A DNA stretch of 8,422 bases from Hyphomonadaceae bacterium (GTDB lineage: Bacteria; Pseudomonadota; Alphaproteobacteria; Caulobacterales; Aquidulcibacteraceae): positions 7,660 to 16,081 of the forward strand of contig DPWD01000034.1 of NCBI GenBank assembly GCA_003526465.1. The letters run 5' to 3'. Positions 1 to 4,944 of this stretch are shown here, piece by piece. Under the pieces are notes generated by a model. It ran no database searches, was not told where the DNA came from, and saw only the letters and a list, made by a program, of their open reading frames with translations. The position numbers and the translations under genes were made by a program. Position 1 is the first letter of the stretch. Every line of letters starts with the position of its first letter.

Positions 1-403
1 AAATGCGGCTCACTTCGGGGCTCAGCCGCATGTCTGCTGTCACATACCCCTGTGGCGCGCCTACGCGCCCAACCAGCACGCCCAATACACACGCCGCGGC
101 GATGGCCGCCGCACGCCGCACCCAGAGCTCTGCGCGCGGCGCCGGCGCGGTCTCACCGAGCAATTGCCGAGCAATTGGATCGCCCTGCTCTCCAAGCACG
201 GCCTTGCGCAACAGCGCATCCGTGGAATTCTGCACGGAATGATCACGCAATGCAGTGCGCAGCAACGCATCCGTGCCCCGCAACCGCTCCAACCGCGCCG
301 CGGCGCCGTTATTGCTAGTTAATGCGCGCTCCACTTCCGCGCGCTCCGCTTCGGGCAACTCGCCATCGAGATAGGCGCCAATAAGTTCGTCGTTAAAGGT
401 CAT
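1..403 (-). CDS. Anti-sigma factor, membrane-anchored (partial, C-terminus beyond window)
   Basis: The reading frame starts at the ATG at 403-401 and stays open to the left edge, giving 134 residues. Its ATG overlaps the stop of the sigma gene by four bases (ATGA, 403-400), a coupling typical of sigma/anti-sigma pairs. Residues 7-28 (LIGAYLDGELPEAERAEVER...) match the N-terminal signature of anti-sigma domains that bind ECF sigma factors. Residues about 97-112 (Ala/Val/Leu/Gly-rich, preceded by VRR) form one likely membrane helix, so the N-terminus is cytoplasmic and the missing C-terminal part is periplasmic. No HxxxCxxC zinc motif is present; the only cysteine lies in the helix. The role, holding the neighbouring sigma factor inactive until an envelope signal arrives, is inferred from position and N-terminal signature. 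Confidence 0.85.
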   Translation of the reverse strand, partial: MTFNDELIGAYLDGELPEAERAEVERALTSNNGAAARLERLRGTDALLRTALRDHSVQNSTDALLRKAVLGEQGDPIARQLLGETAPAPRAELWVRRAAAIAAACVLGVLVGRVGAPQGYVTADMRLSPEVSRI

Positions 404-921
404 TTCTTGCCCCGAACCGGCGCCACCGCGAGCGGACCTCTGACATAAGCGGCGACGTTGGCGCGCGCTCGCGCCAGGCGGCTCATGATGGTCCCAATCG
501 GCACCTCCAGCACCCCTGCGGCTTCCGCATAAGAGATTCCGTCCAACACCACAAGCGCCATCACCGCGCGTTGTTCTTCAGGGAGCGCATCGAAGGCCTC
601 GCGGGCGCGACGAAGGTCATCGCGCGATTCGACAGTGCGGCGTCCGTCCTCGCCGGGCGTATCCGCATCCTCTGCGTGCAGCGGACCAATTCCGGCGCCC
701 CGTTTCATGTCGAACCATAGGTTCTGCATGAGCTTGAACATCCAAGAATCGAGCCGGCGGCGCGTGTCGTAGGAATGGCTCCGCGTGAGCGCGCGTTCCA
801 CAGCCGACTGAAGCAGATCCTCGGCAGCGTCGCTGCCACCCGCCAGCGCGCGGGCAAAGCGGCGCAGGCGCGGCAGCAGCGCCACCAAATCCCTGCGAAA
901 CTCCACAGCTTGCGGCTTCAT
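400..921 (-). CDS. ECF-type RNA polymerase sigma factor (sigma-70 family)
   Basis: The protein has 173 residues, the usual size of an ECF sigma factor with only regions 2 and 4. Region 2 spans about residues 11-77, with the core-binding DAAEDLLQ stretch at 31-38 and the SWMFKLMQN segment at 59-67. Region 4 spans about 108-160: ALPEEQRAVMALVVLDGISY (112-131) leads into a helix-turn-helix ending in VPIGTIMSRLARAR (140-153). The last 20 residues are a basic tail. The gene overlaps the anti-sigma gene by ATGA and is divergent from the subtilase gene 65 bases away. No clear Shine-Dalgarno precedes the ATG; a candidate ECF promoter at 927-955 would put the transcript start at or next to the start codon, so leaderless translation is possible. 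The exact ECF group cannot be assigned by eye. Confidence 0.93.
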   Translation of the reverse strand: MKPQAVEFRRDLVALLPRLRRFARALAGGSDAAEDLLQSAVERALTRSHSYDTRRRLDSWMFKLMQNLWFDMKRGAGIGPLHAEDADTPGEDGRRTVESRDDLRRAREAFDALPEEQRAVMALVVLDGISYAEAAGVLEVPIGTIMSRLARARANVAAYVRGPLAVAPVRGKK

Positions 922-926
922 CGTCG

Positions 927-955
927 CTAACCCTAACGCGGATTAAACATTTCCA
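927..955 (-). promoter_or_regulatory. Candidate ECF promoter of the sigma/anti-sigma operon
   Basis: Reading the minus strand, TGGAA at 955-951 is followed after 17 bases by GGGTTAG (933-927). A GGAA-type -35 block with 16-17 bases to a -10 block is the usual ECF promoter architecture, and these promoters are often autoregulated. The same TGGAA-N17-GG layout occurs upstream of the acidic-protein gene at 4182-4154. The 65-base divergent region also holds an inverted pair GCGGAT (938-943) / ATCCGC (964-969). Only two aligned sites support this, so it is a hypothesis. Confidence 0.35.
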
Positions 956-986
956 CAAATCCCATCCGCATGATAGTGTTAACCGC

Positions 987-2636
987 ATGTGGAAGAAGCC
1001 AAAGCGGACGGGTTCCCCTCATAGGGGAACAAGATTGGGAGCGCTCATGGGTGCGCTGCTGGTCGCGGGTTTCGGCGCCGGCATTGCCGCGGCGAGCGGG
1101 CCCGGCAGCGACGGCGACGACGACATCCTCGAAGCGCTCGACATCGACGATTCCAGCAGCGCGAGCGACGCCCTCGATGACGTTGCGGACGCCATCGATA
1201 ATTCTGGTCCCGGCGGCGGCGATGACGATTTGAGCGATGTCGCCGACGAGGCGGAGGTTGCCGATAATTCCGGAGGCGGCGGCGGCGATGACGACGTGGG
1301 GGACCCCGCTGACGAGGTGGAAGTAGCTGATAATTCCGAGTCCGGCGGCGGCGATGACGAAGGCGGCGGTGCAGATTCTGGCGATGGCGGAGACAGCGAC
1401 GGCGACGACAATTCTGGGTCCGGCGATGGCGACAATTCCGGAAGCGGCGGCGGCGACGGCGATAGCGGCGGCTCGGGGAGCGGCCACGGCGGCGGCGATG
1501 ACGACGATGGAAGCGGGAATTCCGGCAGTGGCTCGTCCGGAAGCGGCGAGGGTTCTTCTGGCGGTTCCTCTGGCTCCTCGGGTGAGCATGGTTTCGCGAG
1601 CAACGAGGGCGAACAGCGCACCTTAGCGGTCGAGACGGACGAAAACGGCGAGGAGCGCGTCGCGGGCGAAGCGCTGCTGGCGGGGACGCAGGCCGATGTG
1701 GAGGCGGCGCTCGGGGCGGGCTTCACCGCCATTTCCCAGACTTCGCTGCCGTCGATTGATTGCGCCATGGTGCGCTTGGCGCTGCCTGCTGGAATGAGCG
1801 TCGAGCAGGCAGTCGCAACGCTCAAGCAGCTTGCTCCGAACGCGTTGGTCACGGCCAACACCGTCTATCAGCACGCCCAAGCCTCGATCTCGGCCACCCC
1901 ATCGTCGCGCAGCGCGCGGACGCCCGCGTATCGTGGGGTCATGGGTGTGATCGACACCGGCGTCAGCGCGGCTGCGTTGGCGGCGAACGGCGTGGTAAGC
2001 CAACGTGCGTTCGCTGGCGGCGCGCCGGTATCGCGCGAGCATGGCGAGGCTGTTGCGGCCTTGGCGATCGAGCAGGGCATACGGGTGCAGGTAGCCGACG
2101 TGTTTAGCGGCACAGCCGCGGGCGGCGAGGTCGCATCGGCGGAGAGTATCGCTGCGGCTCTGGACTGGATGGTCGAGACGCGTGTGCCGGTCATCAATAT
2201 AAGCATCGAAGGCCCCAACAACGCATTGCTGCAGGCCTTGGTCGGGCGCGCCAGCGAACGGGGGCACGTCATCGTCGCGGCGGCGGGAAATGGCGGGCCC
2301 TTGGCGACGCCTGCGTTTCCTGCTGCTTTCGAGCGCTCAATCGCCGTCACCGCGATCGATGGAAACGATCGCCCCTACGTCCGCGCCAATCGCGGCGGCT
2401 ATATCGACTTCGCGGCAAATGGCGTAAATGTGCGCGTGCAATCGGGAGGCCACGAACTCTTGGTTTCCGGAACGTCGTTTGCGGCGCCTCTGGTCGCGGC
2501 CCGCATCGCCGAGCAAATGGGGACGCCATCGCCAACACGCGCCACCGAGATTCTCTCGGAATTGCGCCAGCGCGCGGTCGATCTTGGCGCCCCCGGGCGC
2601 GATCCGATCTTCGGCTGGGGCGCCGTGCGGAACTAG
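987..2636 (+). CDS. Secreted S8 (subtilisin-like) serine protease with long acidic Asp/Gly/Ser linker
   Basis: The 549-residue protein has a basic N-terminus (WKKPKR), a hydrophobic segment (about 18-36) and a likely signal-peptidase site near AAA-SG (35-38). Residues about 40-200 are low complexity, rich in D, G, S and N, with 22-residue repeats at 71-124. Residues about 212-297 resemble an S8 prodomain (LALPAGMSVEQAVATLKQL). The catalytic domain follows: Asp323 in VIDTG, His352 in EHGEAVAAL, oxyanion Asn435 in AAAGNGG and Ser497 in SGTSFAAP. All key residues are present, so it should be active outside the cytoplasm. The ATG at 987 has no good Shine-Dalgarno. In-frame TTG 1035 (AGGGGA at 1023-1028) and ATG 1047 (GGGAG at 1037-1041) have better ones but give a signal peptide with no basic residues, so 987 is kept with moderate confidence. 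Divergent from the sigma gene; substrate unknown, the anti-sigma factor and the acidic protein being natural candidates. Confidence 0.92.
   Translation: MWKKPKRTGSPHRGTRLGALMGALLVAGFGAGIAAASGPGSDGDDDILEALDIDDSSSASDALDDVADAIDNSGPGGGDDDLSDVADEAEVADNSGGGGGDDDVGDPADEVEVADNSESGGGDDEGGGADSGDGGDSDGDDNSGSGDGDNSGSGGGDGDSGGSGSGHGGGDDDDGSGNSGSGSSGSGEGSSGGSSGSSGEHGFASNEGEQRTLAVETDENGEERVAGEALLAGTQADVEAALGAGFTAISQTSLPSIDCAMVRLALPAGMSVEQAVATLKQLAPNALVTANTVYQHAQASISATPSSRSARTPAYRGVMGVIDTGVSAAALAANGVVSQRAFAGGAPVSREHGEAVAALAIEQGIRVQVADVFSGTAAGGEVASAESIAAALDWMVETRVPVINISIEGPNNALLQALVGRASERGHVIVAAAGNGGPLATPAFPAAFERSIAVTAIDGNDRPYVRANRGGYIDFAANGVNVRVQSGGHELLVSGTSFAAPLVAARIAEQMGTPSPTRATEILSELRQRAVDLGAPGRDPIFGWGAVRN
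1197..1358 (+). repeat. Tandem 66-base (22-residue) repeats in the protease linker
   Basis: GATAATTC recurs at 1197, 1263 and 1329, exactly 66 bases apart. The translated unit begins DNS, continues through a Gly stretch into GDD(D), and ends in an acidic block such as VADEAEVA. There are two full copies and a partial third (residues 71-92, 93-114, 115-124). The copies have diverged in both DNA and protein. After them the linker becomes less regular, dominated by D-N-S-G, GDGD and SGSG. Confidence 0.8.
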
Positions 2637-3457
2637 AAGCGGTCGGAGCGCCAGGTGAGCCTTACCCCGCCCGTGTAGTCGGCGCTCGCCTCGGAGAGGC
2701 CCGCGCCGGCGTTGATCGACAGACGCAGATTGTCGCTGAGGCGTTGCGACCAGAACACAGAGGCCGACGCGGGGTCATCGTTGCCCTGGGAGGAGGCCTC
2801 GCGCCAGGAAGCAGAAGCGCCGATGCGCGCGCCCTCATTCACTCTTAGCCAGGCGCCAACGCCGGCCTGCGCGCCATCCTCCCGCTCGGTCCCGGTGCGA
2901 TCGCCCAGGAACCGCCACCCAGCGTTGGCATAGACGCCCCCGGTTTCACCGGAGTTTCCGAACTCGCCGAGCACAGTGTAGTCCGTGGCGCCGACGCCCA
3001 AGCCGCGATCCTCGTCGCCCGTGGGCAGGCGGACGCGCCCTGTGACGTCGAAATAGACCCCGGAATCTTCCCCGCCAAGGCGGCGGAAACTTCGCGTGGC
3101 CTGCAATGTCAAATCGCCAAAACCGACTTCCGTACCGGTGCGCGCCAGAGAACCGGCCCCGCCCGGGTCGCCGCCGCCATCGCCGCCCCCGCCACCCTCA
3201 GTAGTGTCGGCAACGTCGGCGGGACCCTTGATCGAAAGGTAGGGGATGGAGGCGCGGAAGGACCAGTGATCGGTAATGACCCGCGCTGCCAGGGGAACAG
3301 AAAGGACCTCGGTGTCGATCGCCTGGCCATAATCCCCGGACGAGTAATCGACGCCGCTGGCGAAGCTGACGCGGGTGTCCGCACTCGCCATGGCGCCGCC
3401 GAACGCGCCCAGGGCGCTTAGAATCCCGGCTACGGAAGCCATTGTACGACGCTTCAT
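2633..3457 (-). CDS. Outer-membrane beta-barrel protein (transporter/porin-like)
   Basis: The 274-residue protein has a clear signal peptide (MKRRTMASVAGILSALGAFGG, cleavage near MASA-DT at 23-28). The mature part is a series of alternating amphipathic stretches, for example TEVLSVPLAARVI (49-61), WSFRASIPYLSI (65-76), VYFDVTGRVRLPTG (134-147) and LRLSINAGAG (244-253). It ends in a strand with terminal Phe (VRLTWRSDRF), the signature recognised by the BAM insertion machinery. The pattern RVRLPTGDEDRGLGVGATDY resembles barrels annotated as transporters, but transport is not shown. A Gly/Asp-rich insert at about 87-101 looks like an exposed loop. Shine-Dalgarno GGGGAGA lies at 3471-3465. The gene follows the acidic-protein gene by 80 bases containing a strong hairpin. 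Its stop overlaps that of the convergent protease gene in the palindrome CTAG (2633-2636). Confidence 0.82.
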   Translation of the reverse strand: MKRRTMASVAGILSALGAFGGAMASADTRVSFASGVDYSSGDYGQAIDTEVLSVPLAARVITDHWSFRASIPYLSIKGPADVADTTEGGGGGDGGGDPGGAGSLARTGTEVGFGDLTLQATRSFRRLGGEDSGVYFDVTGRVRLPTGDEDRGLGVGATDYTVLGEFGNSGETGGVYANAGWRFLGDRTGTEREDGAQAGVGAWLRVNEGARIGASASWREASSQGNDDPASASVFWSQRLSDNLRLSINAGAGLSEASADYTGGVRLTWRSDRF

Positions 3458-3479
3458 CTCGTGTTCTCCCCAGTCGCAA

Positions 3480-3509
3480 GCGGACCCAGGATGGAGGTCC
3501 CGGGTCCGC
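3480..3509 (-). promoter_or_regulatory. Strong intercistronic hairpin between acidic-protein and barrel genes
   Basis: The arms GCGGACCCAGGA (3480-3491) and TCCCGGGTCCGC (3498-3509) pair over 12 positions around the loop at 3492-3497; on the minus-strand RNA the single imperfect pair is a G-U wobble. No T-run follows in the minus direction, and the barrel gene's Shine-Dalgarno begins 8 bases further on. This fits an mRNA-stabilising or attenuating element that sets the ratio of the two proteins better than a simple terminator, although a weak terminator cannot be excluded. Confidence 0.6.
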
Positions 3510-3537
3510 CTTACACCTTCTTTCGCTGGCCGAGCGA

Positions 3538-4092
3538 TCAGCCTGGCCCGCTATTCCCGCCGTGATCGTCGTCATCGTCGGGGCCATCGTCGTCGTGGTC
3601 GGGATTGTCGCCGCCATGATCGTCATCGGCGTCATGGTCGGGTCCGTCGTCTAACCCGCCGCCGCTGCCGGAGCTGTCGCCATCGTCGTCACCTGGGCCG
3701 TCCTGACCGGAATCGTCGGTTTCGCCTGCGTCATGGTCGGGTCCATCGTCCAACCCGCCGCCGCTGCCGGAACTGTCGCCGTCGTCGTCTCCGGGGCCGT
3801 CCTGACCGGAATCGTCAGTTTCGCCTTCGTCCTGGTCATCATCATCATCATCGTCGTCGTTGCCGTGGCCGGAATTGTCGTCGCCATCGTCGCCGTGCCC
3901 GGAATTCTCGCCGGGACCAGAATTGCCGCTGGGGCCGGAATTGTCGTCGTCGCAGTCCTCCGCGCTGTCGGCGGAACATTGCTCGTCATCGTGGGCCAGG
4001 GCGGGGGTAGAATATCCCGCGGTCGCCGTAGCCGCGCCGAGCGCCAGGATTGAAGCAACCACGGCCAGGACAGAGTTCTTGTCAATTTTCAC
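3538..4092 (-). CDS. Secreted, extremely acidic Asp/Gly/Ser-rich repeat protein
   Basis: The gene starts at GTG 4092-4090, giving 184 residues. Upstream in-frame codons read as non-coding, whereas the GTG has Shine-Dalgarno CGGAGAA six bases away and is followed directly by a signal peptide (MKIDKNSVLAVVASILALG, cleavage near PALA-HD at 30-35). The mature chain is almost entirely D, G, S, N, H, E, P and Q: a short part with two cysteines (39 and 47, possibly a disulfide), DNSG/NSGPG/NSGHG motifs (50-77), a run of eight Asp (79-86), two identical 33-residue repeats (90-155) and an Asp/His-rich tail ending NSGPG. Such a chain should be disordered and may bind divalent cations, but there is no canonical RTX or EF-hand motif. 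It is probably co-transcribed with the barrel gene downstream and may be a surface or periplasmic partner of the barrel or substrate of the protease. I recognise no named family. Confidence 0.8.
   Translation of the reverse strand: MKIDKNSVLAVVASILALGAATATAGYSTPALAHDDEQCSADSAEDCDDDNSGPSGNSGPGENSGHGDDGDDNSGHGNDDDDDDDDQDEGETDDSGQDGPGDDDGDSSGSGGGLDDGPDHDAGETDDSGQDGPGDDDGDSSGSGGGLDDGPDHDADDDHGGDNPDHDDDGPDDDDDHGGNSGPG
3628..3825 (-). repeat. Two tandem 99-base repeats encoding identical 33-residue units
   Basis: The copies lie at 3825-3727 and 3726-3628 and abut exactly. Each encodes GETDDSGQDGPGDDD followed by GDSSGSGGGLDDGPDHDA. The two copies differ at 8 of 99 bases, and all 8 are third codon positions that leave the amino acid unchanged (for example ACT/ACC, CCC/CCA, TTG/TTA). 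Confidence 0.93.
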
Positions 4093-4098
4093 AGCGGA

Positions 4099-4105
4099 TT
4101 CTCCG
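4099..4105 (-). promoter_or_regulatory. Ribosome binding site that fixes the GTG start of the acidic protein
   Basis: On the minus strand CGGAGAA stands six bases before GTG 4092-4090. The longer in-frame ORF reaching an ATG at 4389 would add a basic, Pro-rich, unstructured 99-residue extension lying across the divergent lipoprotein gene and would bury the signal peptide, so the GTG is preferred. Confidence 0.7.
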
Positions 4106-4153
4106 TTCAGCCGAGTCGGGGGAGGATAGTTGGCGTTCGGCTCGATTACCCAT

Positions 4154-4182
4154 GAATACCGATTGGCTGAACTAATATTCCA
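4154..4182 (-). promoter_or_regulatory. Candidate ECF promoter of the acidic-protein/barrel operon
   Basis: On the minus strand TGGAA (4182-4178) is followed after 17 bases by GGTATTC (4160-4154). The layout matches the candidate site before the sigma gene. It would place the transcript start about 55 bases upstream of the GTG. The same 145-base gap (4093-4237) must also hold the promoter of the divergent lipoprotein gene, for which I see no clear motif. Confidence 0.33.
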
Positions 4183-4237
4183 TGACAAAGCACCGGGACG
4201 ACTGTTCGTGGCATGTTCGGCGGGGGCTGGGTTTCGG

Positions 4238-4873
4238 ATGAATTTTCTTGGGATTCGCGGGGAATATTTTCTTGTTGCGGCTTTGGCGCTGTGCGCGTGC
4301 GGCGAACAATCCCTGCGCACACATCGCGGCATGGCGCGCGCTGTTATCGAGCGCGGCGGCGGTGGCGAGTTATTCACAGATGCGAGCACCGCCGAGTTCG
4401 CGGCGGTGCGGCACGCGCCCAGCGGTCTGCTATGCGAAATCCCGCGTAGCGGCGATTTTAGCGTCGAAGTTTTCCCCCCAAGCGCCGCTAATCCTGGCGT
4501 GTACTGCGCAAGCGCGGCGGCAGATGTGGCGACCAGCTACGTCGCCGTTCTTTACGGCCCGGCGGTGGACATCGATACCGCGTTCTCGCAAGCGCTCGCC
4601 GCTAGCGCCGGCCAAGCGTCGCCACAGGTTTGGTCAGGCGAACCGAGCGCTGCCGATAAGGTATCTCCCGAAGGGCTGCCGCATTTCCGTATCGCGCGGT
4701 TCTCGGCGACCGTGAACGGCGAGCCCGCCTATCTGCGTGTCGCCATGGCCGAAGCGCGTGGGTGGTTTCTTCAGCAGATCGTTTCAGGTCCCATCGCCGA
4801 AGCCGAGGCTATCGAAGCGACGGCGGGCGAAGGCTGGCGGCGGGCGCTGACCGCTTTTGCCGAGGCGCCTTGA
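4238..4873 (+). CDS. Putative lipoprotein of unknown function
   Basis: I do not recognise this family. The start at ATG 4238 gives 211 residues and places a hydrophobic segment (FLVAALAL, 11-18) directly before LCAC-GEQ, a plausible though atypical lipobox with lipidated Cys21. A longer frame from ATG 4130 would bury this signal behind 36 residues. The Shine-Dalgarno is weak (a G-run about 12 bases upstream). The mature part has two further cysteines (66 in GLLCEIP and 90 in GVYCAS) that could form a disulfide, and a mixed alpha/beta composition (for example PHFRIARFSATVNGEPAYLRV). There is no membrane helix beyond the signal. It is divergent from the acidic-protein gene and 71 bases upstream of the stress-protein gene, so it could belong to either transcription programme. 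Confidence 0.7.
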   Translation: MNFLGIRGEYFLVAALALCACGEQSLRTHRGMARAVIERGGGGELFTDASTAEFAAVRHAPSGLLCEIPRSGDFSVEVFPPSAANPGVYCASAAADVATSYVAVLYGPAVDIDTAFSQALAASAGQASPQVWSGEPSAADKVSPEGLPHFRIARFSATVNGEPAYLRVAMAEARGWFLQQIVSGPIAEAEAIEATAGEGWRRALTAFAEAP

Positions 4874-4897
4874 AACGGGCGCGCGAGAACAAGGGGG

Positions 4898-4911
4898 TTG
4901 AGCGAACTCAA
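4898..4911 (+). promoter_or_regulatory. Dyad TTGAG-N4-CTCAA upstream of the stress-protein gene
   Basis: TTGAG (4898-4902), CGAA (4903-4906) and CTCAA (4907-4911) form a perfect dyad with the TTGA-N6-TCAA skeleton of FNR/FixK-family boxes (consensus TTGAT-N4-ATCAA). The inner base of each half-site departs symmetrically from consensus. Its centre lies only about 40 bases before the ATG, which is too close for ordinary class II activation of a transcript with a leader. Repression, a small RNA hairpin or chance are alternatives. Confidence 0.25.
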
Positions 4912-4944
4912 GGCGGCGTACACGCAGCAGCCTAAGGAACGCCC

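Noticed and set aside
1197..1358. CRISPR-like periodicity from evenly spaced GATAATTC
   Set aside because: The period is exactly 22 codons within an open protein frame, with diverged units and no unique spacers.
933..1861. Long minus-strand ORFs opposite the protease linker, one very hydrophobic and one Pro/Ser-rich
   Set aside because: They are mirror readings of GAC/GAT/GGC/AGC codons; the plus frame has a signal peptide and a full subtilase domain, and the minus frames have no ribosome sites or domains.
3375..4053. Plus-strand ORFs opposite the acidic protein, one Arg/His-rich and one with long Ile/Val runs resembling membrane helices
   Set aside because: Asp codons read backwards give Val/Ile (GTC/ATC), which explains the apparent membrane protein. 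The synonymous-only repeat differences fall at third positions of the minus frame, showing that strand is the coding one.
3538..4092. RTX-type calcium-binding repeats in the acidic protein
   Set aside because: No GGxGxDxUx nonapeptides are present; the chain is Asp/Gly-rich but lacks the RTX periodicity.
4093..4389. 99-codon N-terminal extension of the acidic protein from an upstream ATG
   Set aside because: It would bury a clear signal peptide, runs across the divergent lipoprotein gene, and a good Shine-Dalgarno serves the GTG at 4092.
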